Shown here piece by piece: positions 30,353 to 39,389 of a stretch of DNA of 64,000 nt. The stretch is taken from the NCBI RefSeq assembly GCF_017491605.1, contig NZ_JAFGYY010000001.1:124001-188000 (forward strand). The letters run 5' to 3'. A program made the position numbers and the translations under genes. How positions within the stretch are numbered: the stretch's first letter is position 1; each line of letters opens with the position of its first letter. Origin of the DNA: Pseudomonas sp. 30_B (GTDB lineage: Bacteria; Pseudomonadota; Gammaproteobacteria; Pseudomonadales; Pseudomonadaceae). The notes below the pieces were generated by a model. The model was not told where the DNA came from. It saw nothing but the letters and a program-made list of their open reading frames with translations, and did not search any database.

Positions 30353-31668
30353 AGTCGCTGTTGTCCGCCCTCGGGCTCGGCTTGCTGCTATGCGGCTGCC
30401 AGGGCTCTGACAGCTACGAGCACGTCGCCCACGACCAGGCCTTCTTCCGCCAGCACCCGATGCCGCCGCTGCAGGTGACCGCGCCGTCGGGGAGCTTCAT
30501 CCTGCCGCTGTTGCCGGATACGCAGTTCTACGCCGAGAACAATCATCGCGAGCTGCGTCTGTTCCGCAGCAAGGAACGCTTCGAGGGCTTGCCCTACGAA
30601 CCGGCGCTGGCATTCTTCGCCCAGACCTCGTGGCTGGCGAAGAATGCCGAAGTGTTGCAGGTGCCGATGGTGGTGCACCTGGGCGACGTGGTGCAGAACG
30701 CCGGCACCCTGAGCCAATGGCAGGTCGCCAGCGGGGCGATGCGGGTGCTGGAGGAGGGCGGTGTGCCCTACAGCATCATGAGCGGCGACCGGGATATCCA
30801 TGGCGCCGTCACGCCCGATGACCAGCGCTCGTTCCGCGACCGTTTCAAGGATCATTTCGGCCCGCAGCGCGCGGCCTGGCAGAGCACCTATGGCGGCAGC
30901 GATCCGTTGGGCCTGAGCCAGTACCACCTGTTCCGCAGGTACGGCCAGTCCTTCCTCCTGCTGGCGCTGGACTGGAGCCCGTCGAAGGCAACGCTCGACT
31001 GGGCGCAGCAGGTCATCGATGCGCACCCGCACATTCCGGTGATCGTCGCCTCGCACAACATCCTCTACCACAAGGCCGGCGAGGCCCCGCAGCTGTCCCG
31101 CGAGGGCAGCGACAGTGGCCCCCTGCTCTGGGAGCAGTTGATCCGCCGCAACGACCAGATATTCCTGACCCTGAGTGGACACGTCGAGGGCTCGGCCCAC
31201 GCGCGCATGCTCAACGACCAGGGGCACAGCGTGGACATGGTGATGGTGGACTACCAGGACGAGTACCTGGGCGGCAACGGGCTGCTGCAGTTGCTGGAGC
31301 TTGACCTGCGGCGCAACCGTATCGATGCCTTGTCGCTGTCTCCCTGGGTGTTGTGGAAGCGGCAGTTCTATCCGCGGGCCTTCAAGGACTGCCCGTCTCA
31401 ACAGATGCTCAAAGGCTGCGACCAGTTGCTGCCGGCGCCTTCGGCGGGCTGGGATAACCGCTTCCGCATCGACCTCGACTTTCGTGCGCGTTTCGCCAGT
31501 TTCCAGGGTTATACCGCGCAGTTACCGGAGGGTGCCGAGGAAGGACCTTCGCTGTTGCAGCAGATCCGGATGCAGTTCGAGTCAGTCGCGCAGGCGCAGC
31601 AGGCGGCGCAGCGCGATGCCGCCAAAGGCGACGGCCAGGCAGGGTATCCCGACCCAACGCGCCTCTGA
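30349..31668 (+). CDS. Metallophosphoesterase-like lipoprotein with altered metal motifs
   Basis: A 439-residue predicted lipoprotein (signal peptide with lipobox LLCGC, Cys at about 17, then Gln). The fold reads as calcineurin-like phosphoesterase: LPDTQFY replaces the usual Asp-x-His, HLGDVVQN is the second motif, SGDRDIH stands where Gly-Asn-His-Asp/Glu is expected, SHNILYH and SGHVEGSAH follow. Asp-Thr-Gln forms of motif 1 are known in some members, but the loss of the Asn-His motif is unusual and leaves metal binding uncertain. The gene is coupled to the glycosyltransferase upstream (ATGA), so the pair likely acts on one envelope glycolipid or carrier. Its last 87 bases overlap the convergent gene at 31582-32118. 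Confidence 0.85.
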   Translation: MKSLLSALGLGLLLCGCQGSDSYEHVAHDQAFFRQHPMPPLQVTAPSGSFILPLLPDTQFYAENNHRELRLFRSKERFEGLPYEPALAFFAQTSWLAKNAEVLQVPMVVHLGDVVQNAGTLSQWQVASGAMRVLEEGGVPYSIMSGDRDIHGAVTPDDQRSFRDRFKDHFGPQRAAWQSTYGGSDPLGLSQYHLFRRYGQSFLLLALDWSPSKATLDWAQQVIDAHPHIPVIVASHNILYHKAGEAPQLSREGSDSGPLLWEQLIRRNDQIFLTLSGHVEGSAHARMLNDQGHSVDMVMVDYQDEYLGGNGLLQLLELDLRRNRIDALSLSPWVLWKRQFYPRAFKDCPSQQMLKGCDQLLPAPSAGWDNRFRIDLDFRARFASFQGYTAQLPEGAEEGPSLLQQIRMQFESVAQAQQAAQRDAAKGDGQAGYPDPTRL

Positions 31669-32118
31669 CAGCAGCACCTGCGCGCCGCGTGGGCTGAGGA
31701 AGCGCGACAGGCCGATAGGCAAAACCTCGATGGGGTGCAGCGGCAGGAAGTAGCGCTGATCGCTCCAGGGCCAGAACCAGGCCACACCCAACCCGCCATC
31801 GGTCATGGCATCGAGCACGCTGTGCGAAGCGGTGGCGAGGCCAATCCACAGGCCGGCTCTCAGCGGGCCGCAGTCCAGCAGTCGACATGCCATGGCACCG
31901 AGCGCCCCGACCAGGGCGGCGAACAGCAACGAGTGACTGAAGCCGCGATGACCGAAGGCGTCGCTGTAGGCGATGCCGAGCTTGAAGGCGACCACGTCGA
32001 GGTCGGGCAGGCAGGCGGCGAGCATGCCGGCCAGCAGCAGGCGCGGCGGGATCACTCGTGAGCCGAGCGCAAGGCCGACGGCCAGCGCCGGCAGGGGATG
32101 GGTGATCAGGGTGGTCAT
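31582..32118 (-). CDS. YdjM/DUF457-type membrane-bound metal-dependent hydrolase
   Basis: A 178-residue membrane protein with four or five hydrophobic helices, of the YdjM/LexA-binding inner-membrane hydrolase family. The conserved histidine motif is visible as FGHRGFSHSLLF, plus LPDLD and TASHSVLDAMTDGG, which are the metal-ligand positions. The start ATG is at 32118. The C-terminal 29 codons overlap antiparallel with the end of the phosphoesterase-like gene. Members such as YdjM and YfhO-like proteins have been linked to SOS response in E. coli; its role here is not known. Confidence 0.85.
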   Translation of the reverse strand: MTTLITHPLPALAVGLALGSRVIPPRLLLAGMLAACLPDLDVVAFKLGIAYSDAFGHRGFSHSLLFAALVGALGAMACRLLDCGPLRAGLWIGLATASHSVLDAMTDGGLGVAWFWPWSDQRYFLPLHPIEVLPIGLSRFLSPRGAQVLLSEARWVGIPCLAVAFGGIALRRLLRLRD

Positions 32119-32169
32119 GGAGTCCGTTCCATGCGGGGCCTTGCGGCCCCCCTCTCTTGCTATTGAGAG

Positions 32170-33738
32170 TCAGCTGGTGCGCAGGGCGCGCATGCGCGAG
32201 AGCTGGCGTTCCAGCATCGACGGATAGGGCTCCTTCAGCCATTCCACGCAGGAGGCGTTTTCCGGGCTGGCGATCGGGCGGATACGCGCACGTTCGCGAA
32301 CTTTCTCGTCATCACCGATGGTTTTCTCCACCAGCAGCAGGTTGCGGCTGTGCTGGCTGAGGGCGAGGGCGTTCTGTGCGGCGGAATCCTGCAGCAGTTC
32401 GGCCTGCTCCAGGTCGGCGACGTCTTCGCCCAGCACCAGGCCCAGCTGCAGTTGCAGGGTGATGCCGCTGTCGGCCACCTCGATCTGCAGGGCGTGGCCC
32501 AGGGCGCGCATCAGTTCGCCGCAGCACAGGGCGTTGGTGAGGAATTCCTCGTCCTGGTCGCGGCTGTGGAAGAGGATCAGGCTGCCACCGTCGTTGAGGG
32601 TGTAGAGCGTGCCCTTGTACAGGCGCGCAGCCTGTTCCAGGCAGTCGCGGTAGCGTTGCAGCAGGTCGACCAGGCGCGCGCGCGGCAGGCGGCGTAGTTG
32701 CTCCTGGGCGCCGAGCTGGACGGCGAGGACCGCGCTGGTACCGCTGGACAGCGGTTCCGGCTCGGCTTCGGGCTCTTCTTCGGCGTCGACGCCGATTTCG
32801 TCCTCGGCTTCCTCTTCCGCCAGGGTGTTGAACTCGTCCTCGGGGAAATCTTCGTCGCCTTCGGACTCTGTGGAGCGACGCGCTTTCGGCGCGGGGAGTT
32901 CATCCTCGGAGAAGATGTTCTCGTCGAACTCGTGCTCGTCTTTGGCGCCGGCTTCTTCCAGCACGGGCTCCTTGGCGGCGGCCTTCGCCGTGGCTTTCGG
33001 TCGTGGCGCTGGCGCGGCCACGACCGGCTCGGGAGCTGGCGGCTTCTCCGGCACCAGGCGCGCTTGCAGTTGGCGGGCCAGGTCGCCGATCTCGTTCTGC
33101 AGCCCGGCGCCGGGCGCGGGGTCGTCCGGATCGCGCAACCAGACACGAAGCTGCAACAAGGGGGTGGAAATCTGCCGGCCCAGGCGCAGGCCGAAGGTCA
33201 GGGTGAGCAGCAGCAGGATCAGGCTGATCAGCCCCATGCTCTGCAGGCTGACGGTCATCGGCTGCTCGAACTGGTGCATGTCGAGGCTGATGCGCAGGTG
33301 GCCGGCGATCACTTCCTGGAAGGTAATGGGCGTGGAGTACAGCCCCTCGGTATCGCCCAGCAGGCCCTGCTTGGGGCGGGTGCCGGATTCGGCGAGGATG
33401 CGGTTGTCCACGCTGTAGATCGCCGCGTGGGCGACCAGCGGGTTCTTCGTCAGGTTGTTGAGCAGCACGTTGAGGCTGAGGATGTCGTTGGACACCAGCA
33501 GCTCGGTAGCGGACTGCGCCGTCTGGGTGGTCAGGCTCTGGCCCAGGGCATCGGCCTGTTGCTGCATGGCCTGTTTGAACTGCATGCCCATGACCCAGGC
33601 GTAGATCACCAGGGCGGCGGCCACCAGCAACAGCGTGTGGATGGCGATTCGCAGGGCGATCGGCACACGGCGCTGGCGCAGGGCGTGGAAGAGCAGCAGG
33701 AAGAAATTGTCGGGCTTGACGGAGGTGGGCCGGGTCAC
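32170..33738 (-). CDS. AhpA/YtjB family membrane protein
   Basis: A protein of about 522 residues with two membrane helices (about 20-45 and 165-187) that bracket a periplasmic domain, then a HAMP-like segment, an acidic low-complexity linker (about 263-330, dominated by Glu and Asp), and a C-terminal cytoplasmic domain. The arrangement and divergence from serB match P. aeruginosa AhpA and E. coli YtjB (Smp), which stand beside serB too. The start is taken at the GTG at 33738 (MTRPTSVKPDNFF), but its ribosome site is poor; the frame continues upstream, so the N-terminus needs care. Function unclear; a membrane-stress or virulence role is reported for relatives. Confidence 0.8.
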   Translation of the reverse strand: MTRPTSVKPDNFFLLLFHALRQRRVPIALRIAIHTLLLVAAALVIYAWVMGMQFKQAMQQQADALGQSLTTQTAQSATELLVSNDILSLNVLLNNLTKNPLVAHAAIYSVDNRILAESGTRPKQGLLGDTEGLYSTPITFQEVIAGHLRISLDMHQFEQPMTVSLQSMGLISLILLLLTLTFGLRLGRQISTPLLQLRVWLRDPDDPAPGAGLQNEIGDLARQLQARLVPEKPPAPEPVVAAPAPRPKATAKAAAKEPVLEEAGAKDEHEFDENIFSEDELPAPKARRSTESEGDEDFPEDEFNTLAEEEAEDEIGVDAEEEPEAEPEPLSSGTSAVLAVQLGAQEQLRRLPRARLVDLLQRYRDCLEQAARLYKGTLYTLNDGGSLILFHSRDQDEEFLTNALCCGELMRALGHALQIEVADSGITLQLQLGLVLGEDVADLEQAELLQDSAAQNALALSQHSRNLLLVEKTIGDDEKVRERARIRPIASPENASCVEWLKEPYPSMLERQLSRMRALRTS

Positions 33739-33949
33739 AGCGGGCTCGGTCTTCAGTAGGGCAGATACGGGCCAGTATAACGAGCGCCTCCGGAGGGGCA
33801 AAGCGCCGCAGGCCTTGTCAATACGACGGAGGCCGAGATGGGTGGTGATCGGGCCTGTCAATCCGATCGGCGGCGCAGCCCGCCAACCGGGCGGGCGCGG
33901 CGGAAAGCAGGTAGAATGTCGGCCTTTTTTACACGGCGGAGACAGCGCC

Positions 33950-35170
33950 TTGCGCGAAATCGTCCTGATCAACATCACCGGGGAAGACCGCCCCGGTCTC
34001 ACCGCAGCCATCACCGGCGTGCTGGCCCAGGGTGGCGTGAACATCCTCGACATCGGCCAGGCGGTGATCCACGACACCCTGTCCTTCGGCATCCTGGTCG
34101 AGATTCCGGATACCGAACAGGCATCCTCGGTGCTCAAGGATGTGCTGTTCACGGCCTACAAGCTCGACCAGCAGGTGCGTTTCACCCCGGTTTCGGAAGA
34201 CGACTACCGGCAGTGGGTCGGTGGCCAGGGCAAGCCGCGCCACATTGTGACCCTGCTGACCCGTCGGGTGACTGCGGAGCAGTTGCAGCGGGTCAGCTCG
34301 ATCACCGCCAAGTACGGTCTGAACATCGATCAGATCGACCGCCTGTCCGGGCGCATGGCGCTGGATGTGCCGGCCGACCAGGGCAAGGGCTGCATTGAGT
34401 TCTCGGTGCGCGGCGAGCCGGCCGATCCGGTGGCGCTGCGCGCGGAGTTCCTCAGCGTGGCCCAGGAGCTGAACGTCGACATCGCCTTCCAGCAGGACTC
34501 GGTGTTCCGTCGCAACCGCCGCCTGGCGGTGTTCGACATGGACTCCACCCTGATCGAGGCCGAGGTCATCGACGAGCTGGCCAAGGCCGCCGGCGTGGGC
34601 GAGCAGGTTTCCGAGATCACCGAGCGCGCGATGCGCGGCGAGCTGGATTTCCGCGCCAGCTTCAAGGAGCGTCTGGCGCTGCTCAAAGGGCTGTCCGAGG
34701 ACGTGCTGGAAGAGATCGGCGCTTCGCTGCGCCTGACAGAAGGCGCCGAAACGCTGTTCGCCGAGCTCAAGCGCCTGGGTTACAAGACCGCCATCCTCTC
34801 CGGTGGCTTCAGCTACTTCGCCAAGCAGCTGCAGGCCAAGCTGGGCATCGACTACGTGTTCGCCAACGAACTGCAGATCGTCGACGGCAAGCTGACCGGC
34901 GTGGCCATCGAGCCCATCGTCGACGCCCAGCGCAAGGCCGACCTGCTGCGTGAACTGGCGGCGAAGGAAGGCCTGCAACTGGAGCAGACCATCGCCGTGG
35001 GCGACGGTGCCAACGACCTGCCGATGCTCGGCCTGGCCGGCCTGGGCGTGGCCTTCCGCGCCAAGCCGCTGGTCAAACAGTCGGCCAAGCAGGCGATCTC
35101 CACCCTCGGGCTGGATGGCATCCTCTACCTGCTCGGTTTCCGCGATCGTGAAGGGGCCGATGGCCGCTGA
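33950..35170 (+). CDS. serB: Phosphoserine phosphatase
   Basis: SerB catalyses the last step of serine synthesis, O-phospho-L-serine to L-serine. The start is the TTG at 33950 (LREIVLINITGEDRPG) behind GGCGGAGA, giving 406 residues. Two N-terminal ACT-like domains (about 1-80 and 90-165) precede the HAD phosphatase domain with FDMDSTLIEAE (nucleophile and acid Asp), SGGFSYFAKQ and VGDGANDLPML. A TAGAAT box at 33912-33917 may be the -10 of its promoter. Followed by a strong terminator. Confidence 0.97.
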   Translation: MREIVLINITGEDRPGLTAAITGVLAQGGVNILDIGQAVIHDTLSFGILVEIPDTEQASSVLKDVLFTAYKLDQQVRFTPVSEDDYRQWVGGQGKPRHIVTLLTRRVTAEQLQRVSSITAKYGLNIDQIDRLSGRMALDVPADQGKGCIEFSVRGEPADPVALRAEFLSVAQELNVDIAFQQDSVFRRNRRLAVFDMDSTLIEAEVIDELAKAAGVGEQVSEITERAMRGELDFRASFKERLALLKGLSEDVLEEIGASLRLTEGAETLFAELKRLGYKTAILSGGFSYFAKQLQAKLGIDYVFANELQIVDGKLTGVAIEPIVDAQRKADLLRELAAKEGLQLEQTIAVGDGANDLPMLGLAGLGVAFRAKPLVKQSAKQAISTLGLDGILYLLGFRDREGADGR

Positions 35171-35185
35171 TTCGTCTGCGCAAAG

Positions 35186-35215
35186 AAAAGCCGCCCCTTG
35201 GGGCGGCTTTTTTTT
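35186..35215 (+). terminator. Rho-independent terminator of serB
   Basis: An 8-bp stem GCCGCCCC/GGGGCGGC with a TT loop is followed by eight T and preceded by an AAAG stretch. It ends the serB transcript; the A-run before the stem is short, so action on fimX is weaker. Confidence 0.93.
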
Positions 35216-35240
35216 GCAGGGGTTCCGTGTGAAGCGAACC

Positions 35241-35305
35241 CGATCGCGGACAGAGTCCGCTCCTACGTTCAGATTGGGCGTAGGAGCGGACTCTGTCCGC
35301 GATCG
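35241..35305. repeat. REPIN-like perfect inverted pair, CGGACAGAG class
   Basis: Perfect 26-bp arms (35241-35266, 35280-35305) identical to those at 12722-12786, with a different 13-base spacer. It lies between the convergent serB and fimX genes. Confidence 0.88.
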
Positions 35306-35327
35306 ATTAACCCCAACTGCGCCGTGA

Positions 35328-37400
35328 CTATTCGTCCGAGGCGAAGTCGTAATCCATCGCCTGACTCGGGCCTTGCAGGTAGTGGCCCTGGATGTAGTTG
35401 GCGCCGGCCTGCCAGAGCGTCGCCAGGGCGCTGGCGCTCTCCACCATCGGCACTATGGTCAGCTTGGCCTGGGCGTGCAGGCTGGCCATCAGGGTCTTGA
35501 GGGTCTCCTGGTTCTCCGCCTTGCCCAGCTCCTGCACGTAGGAGCCATCGACCTTCACGAAGTCGACGTTCATGTGCTTAAGCGTATTGAACGGGTTGAG
35601 CGCGCAACCGAACTGGCACAGGGCGACCTGGCAGTGCAGCTCGGCGAGCCCCTGGCTGAGCGCCTTGGCCTGCTTGAGGTAGCTGATCGCATCGGGTTCG
35701 CTGATCTGGATGATCAGGGCGTCGGCGGGCAGGCGCGAGGCTTTCAGCGCCACGTTCAGCCAGGGCAGCAGCTCGGCATCCTGCAGGCTGGAGCTGGAGA
35801 GGTGCACGAACAGCTTGGTGTCGTGGCCCTTGGCGCGGTGTTCGGACAGCAGCTTGATGGAGTTGAGCAGGACCCAGCGGTCGATTTTCTCGGCCAGGCC
35901 GCCCGACTTGGCGGCGGCGAGGAAGTCCGCCGGCGGCACTTCCTCGCCCTGCGGATTGAGCAGGCGCAGCAGCACTTCGTAGTGCTCGTGGGTGTCGCCG
36001 CGCAGGCTGATGATCGGCTGGAACAGCAGGCGGAAACTGTTCTGCTCCAGGGCCTGGCGGATGATCGCCAGGGTGTCGCCGCGGTTGGCGGCGGCGGCCA
36101 GTTCGTCGGCCGGGTCGTAGAGTTTCAGGCCATTGCCTTCGCTCTGGGCGATTTCGTCGGCGCTGCGGTGCGCACGTTCGATGACGTCCTGTGCCCGGGT
36201 GGTCTTCTCGTCCAGTCCGGCAACGCCGACGGACAGGGTCACCTGGGCGGTGCGGCCGTGGATGTCGAACAGATAGCCCTCGATCTTCTTCACCAGGCTG
36301 GCGAACAGCGGTTTGCTCTGTTCCGGAGCATGTCCCGGCAGCAGCACGGCGAACACGTCGTCGCTGAAGCGGGCGAGCTGGGCTTCCTGCGGGAAGTGGG
36401 CGCGCAGCAGGTTGCCGAGGTCGGCCAGCAGCAGGTCGATGCTGGCGACGCCGAGGTTCAGCTGCAGGGTCTGGGCGCGGTCGAGCAGCATGTAGGCGAA
36501 GCTGGCCGGCTGGCTGGCGGTCACCGCGCGCTCCACGGCACTGTCCATCAGGTCGAGGAAGTGGCCACGGTTGTACAGGCCGGTAACCAGGTCCTGGCTG
36601 CTGACCTCGCGCAGTTTCTCTTCGAGCTGGGCGTTGTCGGTCTCGGCACGGATCACCACCTGGATGCACGGCTCGCCGTCATAGGTGGCCGGGGAGAAGG
36701 TCATGCGCGCACCGAACGCCTGGCCGTCGACCTTGATCCCGCTGCAGGCCAGGTCGGCGTTGTCCTCGGTGGTCTGATAACCCTTGAGGAAGTCCTTGAA
36801 GGTCGCCTGGTCGCTGCCGGCGATCAGGTCGATCATCGGCATGCCTTCCAGCTCTTCCGCGTCGTCGTAACCGAACAGGTCGACGTAAGCGCGGTTGGCA
36901 TAGATGTGCATGCCGTCGTGGACGTAGGTGATGGCGTCCACCGAGCTGTCCAGCAGCAGCTGGCAGCGCTTTTCCGTTTCCCGCAGGGCAACTTCGGCGG
37001 CGCGGCGGGCACGACGCTCCTCGAGGTTGGCCAGTTCGCGCTTGGCGACCAGGATCAGGCGTTCGTCCTCGCCTTGCGGCAGGGCGTCCTGGGCTCCCAG
37101 GGCGAGGGCTTCGGTCACCGCATCGGAGTCGTTGCCGGTGATCAGTTGGATGAAGGGGATATCCTTGGCCTGGCGGCGAATGCTGTTCAGCGCCTCGCTG
37201 GGAGCCATGGCGCTGCTGTCAGGCGCGGCGATCAGCAGGTCCCAGCCCTGGGGGAGGACTTCCAGGAGGTCTTCGCTGGACGTGATGCGGTGGACGCGGG
37301 TGGCGCGGCCGGCATTGCGGAACAGGCTGACCAGGCGCTCGGCTTCGTTCTGGGAGTCTTCCAGGATCAGCAGGCGGACGGTCTTCTTTTCATTGGCCAT
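35328..37400 (-). CDS. fimX: c-di-GMP effector for type IV pili, FimX
   Basis: FimX binds c-di-GMP and directs type IV pilus assembly and twitching at the cell pole. The 690 residues show an N-terminal REC-like domain (LLILEDSQNEAERLV, about 1-130), a PAS domain (about 140-250), a degenerate GGDEF domain (ARFSDDVFAVLL at the active-site position) and a C-terminal degenerate EAL domain (HYEVLLRLLNPQG in place of Glu-Ala-Leu). Loss of both catalytic signatures with retention of the EAL fold is just as in P. aeruginosa FimX. Lies in the same position next to serB; upstream neighbour is the PilZ-like gene. Confidence 0.96.
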   Translation of the reverse strand: MANEKKTVRLLILEDSQNEAERLVSLFRNAGRATRVHRITSSEDLLEVLPQGWDLLIAAPDSSAMAPSEALNSIRRQAKDIPFIQLITGNDSDAVTEALALGAQDALPQGEDERLILVAKRELANLEERRARRAAEVALRETEKRCQLLLDSSVDAITYVHDGMHIYANRAYVDLFGYDDAEELEGMPMIDLIAGSDQATFKDFLKGYQTTEDNADLACSGIKVDGQAFGARMTFSPATYDGEPCIQVVIRAETDNAQLEEKLREVSSQDLVTGLYNRGHFLDLMDSAVERAVTASQPASFAYMLLDRAQTLQLNLGVASIDLLLADLGNLLRAHFPQEAQLARFSDDVFAVLLPGHAPEQSKPLFASLVKKIEGYLFDIHGRTAQVTLSVGVAGLDEKTTRAQDVIERAHRSADEIAQSEGNGLKLYDPADELAAAANRGDTLAIIRQALEQNSFRLLFQPIISLRGDTHEHYEVLLRLLNPQGEEVPPADFLAAAKSGGLAEKIDRWVLLNSIKLLSEHRAKGHDTKLFVHLSSSSLQDAELLPWLNVALKASRLPADALIIQISEPDAISYLKQAKALSQGLAELHCQVALCQFGCALNPFNTLKHMNVDFVKVDGSYVQELGKAENQETLKTLMASLHAQAKLTIVPMVESASALATLWQAGANYIQGHYLQGPSQAMDYDFASDE

Positions 37401-37464
37401 GGATGAGGCTGCTTATACCGCACTGGACGGCAGCAAATGGGCGATGAATGGGGTTCGCCGGAAT

Positions 37465-39261
37465 CTACAGCGACTTCCAGAGTGAGTCAAAGTCTTCCTC
37501 CCCGCGGGGGCCCGGTGCTGTGACCGGCTTATCGTTCGGTGCGGCGCGGGTGTCGTGCGCCTGGTATTCGAACTGGGTGAAGCTGCCGGTCGCGGTGACC
37601 TTGCGAATGAGGGTGGCGCGCCGCTCGTCGCCGTGCAGGTTGATCTGCACCTTGTTGCCTTCCTGGAAGGGCAGGCGCGGAGTGATCACCGTGGCCGGCC
37701 GCGAGATCGCGGCGATTTCCGGCAGCAACAGGGCGCGCAGGTACTGGCTGCCCTGGTCGGTCTTGCGCAGCAGTTGCAGGCCGCACGGCTGGGCGAGCGG
37801 CGCGATCAGCTCGATGCCCATCTGCGTGCCGCCGCCACGTACCTGGCGAATCCAGCGCACCACGGCAATGCTCCAGCCCTGGTCCGGGGCGTCCTGGATG
37901 CCCAGCAGCTCGCCGGCCTGCAGCTGGCTGGGAATCTCCTTCGGCCAGGTCAGGCAGTAACCGCCCGGGCTGTGGTTGACGATTGGCAGGGTGAAGACCG
38001 GGTAATTCTCTCTGGCAGGCTCGGGCGCGGCACGACCGCCTTCGGCTGGGGTGGTGGGCGTGTACTCGATTTCTTCCAGCGACATGCCGGGTTGCCAGTC
38101 CTTCACCTGCTGCGCGTCGAAGGCGTTGGCCCAGGCGTCCTTGACCTCGGTCTTGGCCTTGGCCGTGAAGTCCGGCGTCTGGCTGTGCTTGAGCACTTCG
38201 GCGAACGGTTGGCAGCCGGCGAGGAAGTAGTGCAGGGCGCTCATGCCGATGCAGACGGTGAGCTGGCCGTGGCCGGCGGTGCGCTGGAAGGTCCGCTCGG
38301 CGATATCGCCCCAGGCGGCGGCGAGGTGCTGCAGCAGATCGACGGAGACGCCTTCGGGCACTTTAAGGCGTGCCAGCTTGCGGTTCTCCGGGAGCAGCAG
38401 GAGGTATTCCTTGATCAGGTCGACCAGCGGTTGCGGGTCGATGCCCATACCACCCGGAAGGTCGCTTTCCGCGAACAGGGTGCGGTAGCGCGGCGGGCCG
38501 TCCACCAGGGGGGCGACGACGAACAGGCTCGACGGCAGGCTGGCGGGCTGTACGTGAACCTGCGCGCTCCAGCCTTCCAGCACTTCCGCCAGGCGGGCGA
38601 TGTTGTGCTGGCGCATCTGGTTGCAGCGTGCCGAACCGAGCATCAGCGCCACCAGATAGGCCTGCTCGATGGTCAGGCCCTGGGGATCCAGGGCCAGGCT
38701 GTCGCGGATGCTCAGTTTCTGCAGGCCGTGCTGGCGGGCCAGCTGATACAGCTGGTGCAGTTCCAGCCACAGCCCTTCCGGCACCGGGCAATACAGCTGT
38801 GAGGCGCGGATCAGTGGCCCGCAGAGGGCGCGGATGGCGCGCTGGATGGAGGCTGCCAGCAATTGCGCGCGCTCGCGGGACACGCGGCTCGCCTCGCGCA
38901 CGACGATCAGCTTGTAGCCGATGGCCAGGTGGTTCTGCAGGGCCTGGCAGAGGTTGGCGACCTTGCGCGGGCGTTCATCGAGGACGATGGACTGGTTGAG
39001 GAAGTGGCGCTCCAGGTGCTGGCAGACGAACTGCACTTCCGGGCGGAACAGTTCCAGCAACTGCAGGCGCGTTTCCACCGGCAGTTTGAGCTGGTTCAGC
39101 TCGATAAGCCCCTGGTAGAGCTGGCGGGCGGTTTCGCCCAGATTGGCCTTGGGCAGGTGATCCAGCCAGTATTTCAGGTCGCGCGCGGTGGCGTTGCAGA
39201 AGCTCAGGCTCTCGAGTGTCGGGGTGGGAACACGTAGAAACTGCTGGGGACTGTTGTCCAT
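37465..39261 (-). CDS. Large protein with degenerate PilZ-like segment, fimX neighbour
   Basis: A 598-residue cytoplasmic protein without a named domain in its first two thirds, which are helical. Residues about 425-495 look like a PilZ barrel: the Asn-x-Ser-x-x-Gly signature is present as VNHSPGG and the domain ends in the typical TQMGIELIAP strand, but the Arg-x3-Arg c-di-GMP-binding motif that should precede it is missing. A second beta segment (RPATVITPRLPFQEG) follows. The gene is 64 bases upstream of fimX on the same strand, so it is likely cotranscribed, and FimX/PilZ partnership is known in type IV pilus control. A FimX-linked role is inferred. Confidence 0.78.
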   Translation of the reverse strand: MDNSPQQFLRVPTPTLESLSFCNATARDLKYWLDHLPKANLGETARQLYQGLIELNQLKLPVETRLQLLELFRPEVQFVCQHLERHFLNQSIVLDERPRKVANLCQALQNHLAIGYKLIVVREASRVSRERAQLLAASIQRAIRALCGPLIRASQLYCPVPEGLWLELHQLYQLARQHGLQKLSIRDSLALDPQGLTIEQAYLVALMLGSARCNQMRQHNIARLAEVLEGWSAQVHVQPASLPSSLFVVAPLVDGPPRYRTLFAESDLPGGMGIDPQPLVDLIKEYLLLLPENRKLARLKVPEGVSVDLLQHLAAAWGDIAERTFQRTAGHGQLTVCIGMSALHYFLAGCQPFAEVLKHSQTPDFTAKAKTEVKDAWANAFDAQQVKDWQPGMSLEEIEYTPTTPAEGGRAAPEPARENYPVFTLPIVNHSPGGYCLTWPKEIPSQLQAGELLGIQDAPDQGWSIAVVRWIRQVRGGGTQMGIELIAPLAQPCGLQLLRKTDQGSQYLRALLLPEIAAISRPATVITPRLPFQEGNKVQINLHGDERRATLIRKVTATGSFTQFEYQAHDTRAAPNDKPVTAPGPRGEEDFDSLWKSL

Positions 39262-39389
39262 GGTTGGATCGGATTCTCCACAATCTGGGCCGATTCACGG
39301 ACCGTTCGGTCGCCACATTCGGCTTTTTCCGAACTCTAGCAGCATCCGCTGCGCACCGCAGCCCATCGCTGGATGGGCGCGCCGACGGG

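Noticed and set aside
34300..37406. FimX read as an active diguanylate cyclase/phosphodiesterase
   Set aside because: The GGDEF and Glu-Ala-Leu catalytic residues are replaced, as in known FimX, so enzymatic activity is not claimed.
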